A program made the translations under genes and the position numbers. A stretch of DNA of 64,000 nucleotides from Norana najaformis (taxonomy: Eukaryota; Annelida; Clitellata; Crassiclitellata; Hormogastridae), in assembly GCA_964023275.1 (NCBI GenBank), contig OZ029914.1, positions 50,422,530 through 50,486,529 on the forward strand, read 5' to 3'. Below are positions 1 through 11,559 of this stretch, in pieces; within the stretch, counting starts at the first letter, position 1, and each line of letters opens with the position of its first letter. Under the pieces are notes generated by a model that was not told the origin of the DNA, searched no databases, and worked only from the letters and a program-made list of their open reading frames with translations.

Positions 1-410
1 TCAGATGGGTTGTTCAAAGGTGCCATGTGAATAACGAAATCCGGTTACCAGATGATCAGAGAGAGAAGGGAGAAAGGAGGTGTTAGGGTAGGTTGTGCTT
101 AAGAGAAATTGGGAGGTGGCGGATTGGATGGATTAGGGTAAGATTTCTTGTTAAGGTGGATGACTCGAGACAGATGATGGTGGGTGAACGACGGAAGGGA
201 TAGAGGAACGAAGAATTAGCGAAATTCATAATGGAGATCGTTCCAAAGTTGTGGTGTAGTGTGGCATATCGATTGGTTAGAGAATATAAGATGCGTAGAG
301 ACAGGGGGACGGTGTAGGAGTGAGGGAATAGAATGGACGGAGAGATGGATGATTGGATAGTAAAGAGTATTGTGCTTCTTAAAGAAAGCGTAAAGTAAGA
401 TCTTATTCAT
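1..410 (-). mobile_element. 3' end of a CR1/L2-like non-LTR retrotransposon
   Basis: Read on the minus strand, about 216-410 encodes a peptide ending in PQLWNDLHYEFR. This matches the terminal 'PxLWNsLPxxxR' segment found just after the reverse transcriptase domain of CR1/L2-type LINEs. The frame then breaks, but the low-complexity continuation towards position 1 still resembles the end of such a protein. No polymerase core or endonuclease is present, so this is a 5'-truncated dead copy, or the window edge cuts it. Clade assignment is inferred from one short motif. Confidence 0.5.
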
Positions 411-1866
411 ATTGGATTACATAATAATTTTGTGAGGTAGGCCTACTTCAGCGCTTTGGTAATACTGTATATTAGAAATCGCTTAATAAATCACTGTAAC
501 ATAACTGTGGTAGAATTGGTGCACGTCATCTGTAGAGTTGGCGGCAAAGTCGACCATATGAAAGGATACTTTGTGTAACTTTTGTTTAGACTTGATTTTG
601 GATGTCTATCGTGTGTGACACTTTTGGTTATCAGTATTTTGACTAGTCTGTTAGTCTCCTTGAGAGGATGACAGGCTTTTGTAAGTCGTTTTTTTGTCTG
701 TGAGCCATTCTGGTTGTTTTATGAGCCATTTCTCGTCACCTTTCGTGGTGTACGTTCTGGTTATTTATCGTAACAAAACACAATAAAGTCTACCAAAGAC
801 AATCAACTGGACGATGCATCGATCAAGTTTTTGCTGTTTTGTCCACAACGACTGAATAGATTTCGGCATCTTCCTGTTGAGCTGAATTGGAGTAGAGCTA
901 AAGAATTTTTCGTCAACAAAGAAGCCATTACATAATCTCTTCAAGGTCCCTCAAATTTGTCCAAATCGAAGTATTTTAAAATTCAATGGTCACGGAATCG
1001 TTCTTGGTATACCCTATCTATTTCAAATTTTGCGCGCCAGTGAAAGCAATAGTGCATCGGCCAGCAGGCTAGCTGCCATTTCCTGTAATTCTTTGAAAGG
1101 CGACAACAAATGGCGACAGCGTGCAAAATAGATTGACTCTAAATTAATTGTTTGAAAAAAACGCAAATATCAAAGTTTATTCTGTACCAAAAGTCCTGAA
1201 AATGACATCGTGACATTTGATCTTATTTTATTTCTGAACGAAAAAGTATTTAAAATTTCAATAAAATTCTGTGGAAATTTATATGCAATTCATTCAAATA
1301 TTATGGCTTAACTACTTATCTATTTGAAAAACTAGTTTAAATGAATAGTTGAAATGAACTTTGTGAATGTCGTTCTTTAACTAGTTAACCAAACAATGAT
1401 CAGTCGGTTCATGGGAGAAAGTCCACGATAGAGCAGCTCGGCGCATCTTCTACGTGATTATGTTCAGCTGATTTTGCAGGAGAAGAGTTGATAGAGCTTT
1501 CATTAACACTTCAAGTCGCTGTTGTTTTAGCCTGTGTTCAATCACCTAAATTAAGATATTATCACGTTATGTGTCTATAAATTCTTGGAAAACCAATTAT
1601 ACATCATCGATAAATTCCATGATCGCTAAGTAAAATTCCCTATTTACTGGCATGGATGACACAATCGCGAGGTAAAGAATTAAGCTACAATACTTTTATT
1701 ACTTTATCTTTGGAGCAGGTGACCTATTTTTTGATTTGGAAGGTTTGGATTTTATTTTATGGAATTTTATTTTACGGTTTAAACAGTGGCCTTTCATTCC
1801 ACTGACTTAATCCTCTTTGAGAGACCTTCAGGCATGTCACAATATTAACTTTGTTGCTTTGTTCAG
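411..1866. other. Non-coding stretch upstream of receptor A
   Basis: AT-rich sequence without a convincing exon. I looked for a signal-peptide exon ending in phase 1 before GT, as found for receptors C and D, and did not find one. The first exon or a V-type Ig exon of receptor A may lie outside the window or be too divergent to see. Confidence 0.4.
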
Positions 1867-4800
1867 AATCAGAACCACAGTGTAACATGAATATGTCTGC
1901 AGCAAACGGTAGCATCGAAGAATTCGATTACGTTTCATTCGGATGTGCAGTCAGTTACTCTGGAGAATGGACTCCATCCATGCAATGGTCCATAAGAGGG
2001 AAAGCTCTGGTTGCCTATGAAATGCCTTTGGTTGTAAATGGACAAATGTCTCATTTTGTACAACATTTGTCGTCAGTTATTATTTTGCAAGTCAGTGCAG
2101 AAGACAACGGTGCAACCATTATTTGCAAAACAGGGTTCAGTGATCCACCAACGAAGGTCCACTACACCAATGCCACCAATGTACCAAACTACTCGTTTTA
2201 CTGGAATACGACATTAAGTGTTCATTGTAAGTGCATTTACCGTTCGACTAAGCATCTACTTTCTAATTAAGTATTAATTTAGAATTATCATTCTTCCAGT
2301 CACACCAACTAACTGTGAAGGCACTTTCGTTCAGCATCGTTCCAGAATTTTAAGCATCAATGCCAGGTTAGTCAAGCAAAGTGCTGGTGTGTGGCACCAA
2401 CACAAATCGTCATAAATATCATCATAATCACAATCAATGGCGTGCCCGTCTCTGGATTTTTGCCGTTTCCACGACTCTTGCCAACCGTCCCGGCATGAGT
2501 GATTTATGAAAAAGAAAGCTGTGTAGACCATTAAATGTGAATTTGCATTCTTCTGAATTAATTAAACTTCTTCACTACATAAGAATTTATAGACTAAATA
2601 AGGCTTTAATATATTAATATCATTTATTTGTTTTAGCTACAGTCCCTTAAAAGGATAAACCGTGTTTACTAAATATTTTTGTTTATGGCTGTTTAATTGT
2701 ACAATACGAAACGGTTCTGTTCTTGATACCGCTATAATTCTACACTGTACACTGAAATGTCAGACGTGAACATTTATCTTGAGTCATTGAAAAAACTTGG
2801 CATATATTCAATAATTAAACGACTTTAATTTTGATTCTGTGCTTCCTTATACGACTTTATTATTAACGATTTCCTTATTAGATCGTTATGTATTGTTATG
2901 AAAAGAAATTCTTGAAGTAAAGCTGTTTTATATTCGATTTCAGTCGGAGTGAGAAATGTTAGAATAACCCCTCGAAAGAATAAATATTCACTGGAAGACG
3001 TTCTAAACTGTGCCGCTGATGGAAATCCAAGTCCTGTATACATCTGGAGAAATGTAAGGACACAAGGGACAGTCGCAGTTGGGCCTCAGTTAGCCTTAAA
3101 TAAGGCTAGAATAGAAGCCAATCAACGTTACACCATTGAATGCATTGCTGAAAATCACGTGACTGAACAGATCAAACAGTCTTCTGCAACGATCCATATT
3201 ACAATCTCAGGTAATATGGCATAAACAGCTTAAAATGTACGCATGTATGAATGTTCGTATATATGTATGTAAGTAGGTATGTATGTATGTGGGTAATTAT
3301 GTTTTGAGCATATATCGCCTTTAAGAATCTTAAACCGTTGTGAACTTGACTGTCTAAGGTCCGTCTTGACACAAGAAGAGATTGTAACTTGAGCCGAGTT
3401 AGAGCAGAACGTATGTTTGGAGAAAATCTATTCCATAAAGGGATGGACCAACGCACGATAGAGTGCGGATTTCTCATGAAGAAAGCCAGAGCCCAGAAAA
3501 TCTCCAGTCATCCGAGCTAAGCGACTGAAACCCCATTGGGTCGAACACTTTCCGTGGGACCAGTGAGACCGGTCCCAGTTCTGAGGAGTGACTGATAAGC
3601 TTCACTGAACACTACAGCGCTGTCTTGTATCTTTGAGGAAAGAGATTACCCTGTAGGCATAAGAATCTAATGTGATTTCATTATGGTCTATTGAAGATAT
3701 CGTTCACGGTATTGTAACGTAATCAGATTGATTAAAATCTCTTCAAAGGATCTCATTTGTAAGCTATTTCTGTCCCAGCCCTCATGACACACTGGTAGTG
3801 TATTAGCCTGGATTCATATCTTATTTCTTGTTATTTTTTCAGGATTCGATCTTTCGCTCATTACCCTCTTCGTGGGAATAATGTGTGCCATTTTGTTGCT
3901 AATTGTAATTGTTGTCGGCAGAGAACATATAAAAGGTAGGCAGACTATTGTGTGAATGGCTGTGACTCTAACCGTACTGTAAGTTTAATATAATGTATTG
4001 ACGATAACTGATACAACAGCATAAGTAGCGAGCTACTTCTAGGGTGCTTTACAATGTCAATTTTCAGCGTAGGTACTGAGAGTTGCGTAGTAAGTAGAAT
4101 TTCATTTGTTTTTTAACGTGAATCCGTGGAATTGTGTTACGCGTACTGTTGCCGATTAATTAGAAAGCAATTCTACTGCACAGTTCAACATATAACTCGA
4201 ATTTCCTTTTAGAAAGCAGTATTAATACCCATCGAATCAGCTGCATTCCCATTTCTCTCAGCTTAAACACGGCCCACCCTAACAGGTTCTTTCCCCTTTT
4301 ATCGCTGGTCTTCTGCCAACCGGACTTTGTTCTTGACATGACACCTTTAGACAACCCCACTGACTTGACACAGCACTCGTGAATTAGCTGGTGCTTTGCG
4401 CTTAACTTCTAAGTAGCGTTTCAGAAAATTGGAGTTCACGATTACAATTACGATTAGTATTATTAATAATAGGAAAGATTAACTAATCAATCAACTGCAT
4501 TAATAGATTCATAGCTCCTAACATGTTTAACGGCACGCATCAGGCAGTTTGTAAAAAAACATATTTGAATGTAATGGCCGTCAACAATAGCGAAGGATTC
4601 ACAGATTGTTATTTACTAATGGATCATTTTAAACTACTGGTTGTAGGATGCTTTACTTATACTGCGCGTGTTTTTCAACGAGGACCCGCCACCGAGCCGG
4701 ACATCTTACCAAACGCCGGTGAAAATCGTATTGGTGTGAATATGCGTTGCAATATCACAGTATAAAACCTAATAGAGTTGCTCCACTTTCAGTTGTATAG

Positions 4801-7709
4801 TCGACATACTCCATGTTCGCGTTAGGTATGTTAAGCAATCTTCACTCATCTACCTTTGTGACATAACTTAACTGTAGTTGGCTCCGACTGTGCTCTTTCA
4901 TGATTATCCTTAAAGGTGGTTCTCTGTGCAACTATGTACTTATTAGTGATGGACTGATGGTGTATCCTATTGTATTCAGGCAGAGCTGATGACTACGTGT
5001 TGGAACCTTATGGACAATATGTGATGCCAGCAGAAGCCGCATTACTTGTTGGTGAGCTATAATACTGCCAGTACAGTGTTTCGAATAAAATGTTATGCAT
5101 CACTATGTAATTTTAAATTCCGAAGTATCGTTATAGTGAAGGTTATCAACTGATGGCTCACTGAAGCCTACTGTATCTGGAAATCCTGTAAACTCTGGTG
5201 GATGGTTCCAATATAATCGAGAAATTGCCCAAGAAAGAGATTAGCGCTTAACCGCTACAGAGACACCTGTGACTTAGTGAACAGTAGAGATGGATGAAGC
5301 AAATTCCAGTAAAATGTGATACCAATTTGACACAGGTACAGATTTACAGTGTTATTTATGCATGGCACTACAAAACATTAGTTGCAGATGTGATTTTAAT
5401 CAATTATATCACAATTCTGAATAATTTTGCAATCTTCTGTAAGTTAGTAGGTGATCTTTGCCTAAGCCTGTATTATGATGTCAGATTATATAGACTCATT
5501 ATTCGATGTAACTTTCGTTCTTAACATACTACATATAAATATTTATATGTGTGGACTGCTTGGAATACAATGATCGAAACACATATATATCGACATTGGT
5601 AAAGTATGCTTTCTGTTAAATTCAGACTTACAGATATTCAAGCTAACTTTTGATAACATTGAGACATTGACTTCATATAAACAGTGCAAACTATAATATG
5701 GCCAAATAGTCATGATTAATGCCATGCAGATGTCAAGGCAGCATGCAAATAAATTGGTTAAATAGTACTGATATGACCAAGCCCCTGAGTCTAGCTTTTG
5801 CTAATGTATCGCTATTTGTTTAGCCATAAAAGAGACCAAATGTTACCGATCGTAAAAGTTGGCTTTGGCTATCTTAAAATTACACTGTCTGCATGTTACA
5901 CTTACAGTCTACCTATTTTATGAACTTACAAGCCACAGCAATGTAATCCGTTACAATAAAATTACTTTAAAAGTTTAACTATTTGTACAGGAAACGCTCC
6001 GAGACGAAGAGATGAAAACGAAATAGGATGCCACGCCATTGAAAATGGTAGGTTCAAAGCCAAACATTAAAACAAAACAAAAGAAATTTATTCTATGCTT
6101 TATATTTTACTTCATTTCTGCAAGTCCATTTATTTGACCCCGTATGTTTGCATCGCTTCGTGCAAAAGTTTTAAAAACTGTCCAAAACAGTAGAGAAGAG
6201 AGAGAATATTGCAGTTCGCATGCTTTAGCCCCAAAGAAAAATTTTTCATAGTCCACACAAATTGGTCACGGCGTTTTGGTTGAAGCCGATCCCGAGAATT
6301 ACGTGCACATATTGGTGCAACTTCGTTACAATTATAATCATACTGAAGAGCATGTTTAGATGTTTATTTTGAAAGTTTTCAGTTCCTGGTAATGAAGAAC
6401 AATGTAATACGCAAAATCCGTAACATCGACTCCATAAACTGCTTTAACGTACACATTGATGTATTTTAAGGGGCTGTCGCGTTTGTTTTAGACCAGAGAG
6501 GTGAACCAGAAGTCCCGGTGTATGCGGAGATCAACAAATCATGCAAATGTCAGTATGTCCTTTTAGAGTATGAATGCATGCATTATTTTCTGTTGATTAC
6601 TAACAATTAGTGTCAATTAACAGAATTCGCTGCATGATTATACTGGGTCATTTCCATAGCGCCTTTAGGAACCTTTACTGTCTAAGAGCACGACATTCCT
6701 TATAGTTCATACAACAAACCAGGTTGTTTGATCGTATTTGTAGGCCTAAACTTAAGTGTACTTTTATAAAGCGTCTCTTCAACATAACAATTCGGAGGTG
6801 TTCTTCACCTGACAACACAAGACCACGATCAATTAGAACGGTATTTAACCGCTGCTGAAATAGTTTTATGCCAGTTTCTTGTGCGCAAAGGTTCTCTTAC
6901 TATTCTGATATCTAGTCAATGTTTCACAAAATTTGAAACATTGACTATCTACTTTTCTCGGATGCATCGTTCTTTATCTCTGTCAGTTTTGACCTTTGGA
7001 TGACGACTAACTTTGTCTCGTTAAGGCATCTAGGCAATCTCTGTTTTCTTATTAATTCAACGGCTACAAGTTGAGAGAACGATCTGAGATTGTGGATTCC
7101 TTTTTGTTTTGCATTTTAGCAACCACTGCATCACGCGATTACGCATTTAGTAAAACAGCATAAACTGCAGTTCTATATAACACCTTTTTTTGAAAATAAT
7201 GAGGCCCAGTTGAAACGTTTAAGCCATCTCTGCTTTTCCTACGAATTCAACGGCTACAATTTGAGAGAACGAACTCATATTGTGGATTTCCTTTTGTTTT
7301 GCTTATTAGACACAACTGTATCACGCAATTACGCATTGAGTATAACAGTATAAACTGTAATTCTATATAATACCTCTTTGAAAATAATGAGATCAAGTAA
7401 GGTCGACGTCAACGGTCTTCACAGCCAGAAGATGTTGCAAGATTCTAGTGTTAAAGTCCAATTATCATTACTGATAGAAAAATTGACTAATAAGTGACTG
7501 TATAAACGTTTTCGCACAAAATTAATTGTTAGAGCTTATTGTCGTTGATTGCTGAAGATAGGAATAAACTCACTTTTGAAGCGGTGAAAAACTTAATTTG
7601 TAATTGTTGAAATCAAAAAATTTCAGACAGAAAAACTGATGCAGCCGCTTCATGTCAAGGGCAGACACATTCCACCTACTCCACAGTCAACAAAACAGCA
7701 TATGGCTAG
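1867..7709 (+). CDS. IgSF receptor A: two Ig domains, membrane segment, ITIM tail (5' partial)
   Basis: Predicted type I surface receptor. Exons, all joined in phase 1: 1867-2226 (Ig1), 2944-3210 (Ig2), 3843-3935 (membrane), 4980-5051, 5991-6047, 6492-6548 and 7627-7709 with stop TAG. Every internal boundary has AG/GT. Ig1 shows the cysteine pair, the core tryptophan (MQWS) and DNGATIIC before the second cysteine. Ig2 shows NCAADG, YIWRN and IECIAEN. The membrane exon encodes a strongly hydrophobic helix (FVGIMCAILLLIVIVVG). The tail has an ITIM-like VYAEI in the sixth exon and a canonical ITIM, STYSTV, in the last; the fourth exon adds YVLEPYGQYV. ITIMs in known receptors recruit SH2 phosphatases; here that role is inferred. 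Because the cassette exons are multiples of three, skipping any keeps frame. The signal peptide is not found. AATAAA follows at 7817. Confidence 0.8.
7018..7395. repeat. Tandem duplication, two copies of about 180 bp, in the last intron of receptor A
   Basis: About 7018-7200 and 7205-7390 are imperfect tandem copies. Both contain TTCAACGGCTACAA, GAGAGAACGA, a CGCxATTACGCATT segment and end in TTGAAAATAATGAG. Both lie in the intron before exon 7627. A related inverted sequence lies at 39780-40040. No coding potential is seen. Confidence 0.7.
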
Positions 7710-7816
7710 TATTCCGTTGTTTAAATTGGATATCTCTATATTTTGAAAACGGACAAATTGTTATATTCAGTTTGTTCAATTACTAGCAAATGATGAATTG
7801 TAGAAATTAAGCTAGA

Positions 7817-7822
7817 AATAAA
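7817..7822 (+). terminator. Candidate polyadenylation signal of receptor A
   Basis: AATAAA lies 108 bp after the TAG of the last receptor A exon. It fits a short 3' UTR ending about 20 bp downstream. The motif is common in AT-rich DNA, so position relative to the stop is the main support. Confidence 0.45.
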
Positions 7823-8797
7823 AAACACAATTTGATGTTATTATATTGCGATTTTTAGTGTTATTTTGGTGCGATTTTCATAATCTAAGACATCTGTAAC
7901 ATGTAGCTGTTTATGAGCTGGTACATCTGTACCAATTTCCTATGACATTTTTGCCCAGTCGTTGTGAGTTTAAAATATTCTGGTGCAAATGAATAATGTC
8001 TGCCAATTTCGTGCAGCTATCTGCTGTTTCAGATTTTAATTGAACACATTTTCTTGCACCGTTATACCAACTTATTGTACGTTGTATTAGTGAGTTGAGC
8101 TATTTGGGTTAAATAATACTTAAGTTTGAGTACATTTTTTTGCATAAAACCACAATTGTAATCTTGAACAGAGAACATTTATTATAGAGAATCAGTCTTG
8201 TACCTGATTCCAAGTAAGGGAAATATTTACGCTGTTGAGATTTTCTTAATATATTTGATTTAAAACTAATCTCTATGGCTTCTGTAGCGCCTTTGTCAGA
8301 ATGCCCAAGGCATCAATTATCGATGGTGGAAATCGTAATCGAAGTCATAATCCTTTGTTGAAATCAGGTCGAATTCCTATAGGTCAGAAAAACCAGAAGT
8401 TAGGCTAAGGTAGGTAAGCAAGTTGAAACAGATGAGTCCTAAGTCAATGCATTTCCTTTGACTGTTCCACTCAACTGTAAGTTCAGTTTTGCAGCACTGT
8501 AACATTTTACTTGTAATTGCTGCATGAAATGTTCGCAGACAACAAAATTGAATCAGCCATTTTGTGTCCATCGCAAACACTTCATGTCGATTCCAAACAC
8601 ATGACAAACAAATTTGGCAAGTGTTCCAATTGCTTAACATTTTATCTGTGAAGTATGGGTAACCAATTTTTATTCTGAAACTGCTTAGAGTCAGATATTG
8701 TTTAGGATGCTTTAAAAGTAAGCAATCATTTCAGATAATTGAATGTGTAGCTGAATGCATTGCAATTATCTGCCTCCTGTGTTGTTATCTTAAATAG

Positions 8798-9696
8798 CTG
8801 CATCCGAATGCAAAGCTGATATTCCAGGAGACACGACAAAGAAGCCCTGTTCAACAAAAATGGCAAGATAAGATTGAAATTGCCACAAATCTTTAAATAT
8901 ATTTCAGTATCGTAGCATGTTATAAACTATTGTAGCTTTTTATGAGATACTTGAACAGCGCTACATCAAGTGTATTTATTAGGTAAGTAAGTAATGCATT
9001 TGTTAGCACGCCATATGTCCATCGGCTGAGCACGGACTCGTAGATATGCGATGGTCACAGCAGTCGGGCAAAAAATTCCTCTATTATTGTTTCCGAATGA
9101 TAGAAGAATCCCACGATCCTGAACACAGGCCAATGCATCACAAGACTTGCCGTTTATTTCCCAGCTTGCGCCAGCACCAAATTCTTCTGCTTGATGGCAG
9201 TCACTTGTATGTAAACAATTTGCCCGGAGTCGTTATACAAAGTCCGCTCAGCAGTACAAACCCACAACATTTTTTGTTTACCCAACGCGTCAATTGAATC
9301 GACTACACAATCATATAAGCACATAGAAGTTTCATTAGTCGAGTCTATCAATGCATTTGACGGTTAAGCCGCTGATGATTTATTCGGTTTATTCTTTTCA
9401 ATTCTAAATGCATAAAACAGTCGACAAAACATTTATATTTATGTCAATCACCAGTTGTGTGAACTGTTGTGCCTTTGATTTTTAAGAGCATAGGACTTGA
9501 CGGCACAATCTATGCGGAACTGAAGGCAGATGGGGGTCTTCATGAGTCGCAGGCTTCTGGATCAGTTTTTCATGATTCATTGTTCAACAAATCGGATTAC
9601 GCCTCCATTGACCACACAACTCAACCTCCGCCACCTCCACCACCTCCGCCACCTCCACCACCTCCGCCACCTCCACCATCTCCGCAGAGAGACTAA
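8798..9696 (+). CDS. Alternative C-terminal exons: two tyrosine motifs and polyproline tail
   Basis: Two exons downstream of receptor A. 8798-8862 (65 nt, phase 1 to 0) reads ASECKADIPGDTTKKPC. 9487-9696 (phase 0 to stop TAA) reads SIGLDGTIYAELKADGG and continues with KSDYASIDHTT and 18 prolines. TIYAEL and SDYASI fit YxxL/I motifs; the second is a canonical ITIM. The first exon can join the phase-1 end of receptor A exon 6492-6548, replacing the STYSTV end. The alternative is a separate gene that has lost its 5' exons. Copies of both exons exist elsewhere: 38565-38629 and 56027-56191, both minus. The donor after 8862 is GC (GCAAGA), whereas the 38.6-kb copy has GTAAGA. Splicing to receptor A is inference. 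Confidence 0.6.
9624..9686 (+). repeat. 18-bp minisatellite encoding polyproline
   Basis: About three tandem copies of CCTCCGCCACCTCCACCA, in frame within the terminal exon, encode an uninterrupted proline run followed by SPQRD. The copy at 56027-56191 has only four prolines before TRRD, so the run expanded in frame. Proline runs can bind SH3 or WW domains, but no specific ligand core is evident. Confidence 0.8.
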
Positions 9697-10159
9697 TATG
9701 TCCGTTCCGAAAATTGTAATGGCATTGATACACGTCAGACTTTCACAAATGTACTTGGGGTTAATTTTCAAATGTCTTATATTAAGTTAACGCTTCTTCA
9801 TTTAGCCATGTTTCAGTTTTTGCACAGCATCTAAAGTATCCTCGAAACTCAAGATTACGGTTCTGTAGACGCCTTTAAAAGTAAACTTGGCACAACCTTA
9901 ACTTTTGATTTGAATGATTGTAGAGCGAACATATGTGTAAAGTGTTAGTCAATTGTTGCGATATTAGAGCTTCAGTGTGTGAATTTAACCTTTTCTCTGA
10001 GAAAAGTCAAAAATGAGGACTTGAAATGCGTTCTGAAAACAGTCCCATGGTCGTATTTGTAAAACTTAAGCAAGCTGACGAAGATTCCCATAGTAAATGC
10101 AAATGTAAGTGCAAACTTTTCTATACCCACCATATGGATTCCACCCTGCTCATTGTTAA

Positions 10160-10350
10160 ATTAATTTATCGGGTGAGATCCATTACCACCGCTGCTCGTT
10201 TGAGTGGGCGCTACGCCAATTAAGGTCGCCGTGCACGGACCGTACTAGCCTGAGATTTAATTCTCTGAAATAAGCCCCACGATCGGGTTGCGAACCGGCA
10301 TCCTAACGCATAGAGGCGCCTTGATGTAAGCTTTTACCAATGTAGCAAAC
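10160..10350. repeat. Dispersed repeat family 1 (SINE-like), copy 1
   Basis: About 190 bp matching 23555-23750. Shared blocks include TCGGGTGAGATCC, AAGGTCGCCGTG, GCGAACCGGCATC and TAGAGGCGCCTT. The length and single-unit dispersal suggest a SINE. Pol III boxes are not clear, so the class is uncertain. Confidence 0.6.
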
Positions 10351-10699
10351 TAGGCCAGTTTTTTAATCTACTCTTCGTTCGAGCATAGTTTGCATATATC
10401 AACGCTATTGCCGAATATCGAATAGTGTCTTATTTCCATTATATCCTGTTATCCAGAAAGTTATTATTGTCGACTATTTGAAAGTACTTGCTTACTAAAA
10501 GAGAAACAGAAAGCATGTGTGGTCTCGCACTCGCAAACGTATTGCACAAAATTCTTGAGCTAGATAGGCTGATAATTGGTTTCTCTTTCATAACTCATGT
10601 TTCCTTTTTAGAGTTTTTCTTTGTAACAGTTATTAATCAATCGACTATGAACCAGATAATTTGTTAGCTTAAGAAAGACAATTTTAAAGGCTCATAATT

Positions 10700-11555
10700 G
10701 GACACTATTTGATTTAATCATGATGTATAATGGACTCGTTGCAGATGACAGTTTGAGTTGTTTGGCCACGTGATTTTCAGCAATGCATTCATACGTGTAG
10801 CGTTGATTGGATTTTAGTCTAGCTTCATTTAAGGCTAACTGAGGCCCAAGTGCAACAGTCTCTTGTGTCTTTACATTTCTCCAGTTGTATGAGGGACCTG
10901 GATTGTCATAACTGGTACATGTTAGAACATCTTCTTGCAGATAGCTTTCCTTCTGAGGCGTTACTGTAACATTCCTCGGTTCAACTGAAGTGCAGATAAA
11001 AAAGTAATAATTAAAGCTCATTTTTTAGAGCAACGAAAACAATATTGGAGTTCTATATATTAACAGAAATTACATTTTTTCGTCGTTTTTATATGTCGTT
11101 TTAAGCCAATAAACTTCTACTGCGCTGATGGCACACCAAAACCAAATCGAGAAGGTAGGTTATATACCAATGACGTATCAATTATCCAATCGCAAACAGT
11201 GTACGTTAAATGTAGTGTTTCAATAAAAGGTATAGTCGTGCACATTAATAGCATTGGTGTAGTAGTCCTTTTTGGCTGTATCACTGAACACTGTTTTGCA
11301 AGTTATCGTTGTACCGTTGTTTTCTGCACTGACTTGTAAAATAATTACGGACGATAAATGTTGCACAACACGATAAATACTGGCATTCATAACAATATAT
11401 GTTTCGTTTAAAGCGTTTGCTTCTTTTGACCAGTGCATGGATGGCATCTAGTGTCCCGAGTAGTTAACAGCACAGCGCAATTCAACGTAATCGTATTCTT
11501 TGATGATGCCTATTGTAACAGTTGTAGATATATTGATGCTGCACTGTGGCTCGGA
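10700..11555 (-). pseudogene. Inverted, inactivated copy of receptor A Ig exons (B)
   Basis: Read on the minus strand. 11555 down to about 11208 matches receptor A exon Ig1 (shared SEPQCxxN, RCAVNYSG, VVQHLSSVIILQVSAE). 10984 down to about 10715 matches Ig2 (PRNVTVTPQ, YNWRNVKTQE, ECIAENHV). Two tryptophan codons of the A copy are stops here: TAG at 11448-11450 (A reads EWTPSMQW) and TGA at 11220-11222 (A reads FYWNTT). Both are TGG with one G to A change. At the end of Ig2 the A donor (CTCAGGTAAT) has no counterpart, and the Ig1 acceptor no longer leaves the phase-1 remainder. No membrane or tail exon follows. Similarity elsewhere is high, so the duplication looks younger than the decay. Confidence 0.8.
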
Positions 11556-11559
11556 CTGC

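Noticed and set aside
9577..9771. Arginine/tryptophan-rich frame on the minus strand
   Set aside because: It is the reverse complement of the polyproline minisatellite, without splice or family support.
11100..11155. Extra plus-strand Ig exon (YCADGTPKPNRE before GTAGGT)
   Set aside because: Only about 14 residues resemble the Ig2 exon; no second cysteine. At most a fragment.
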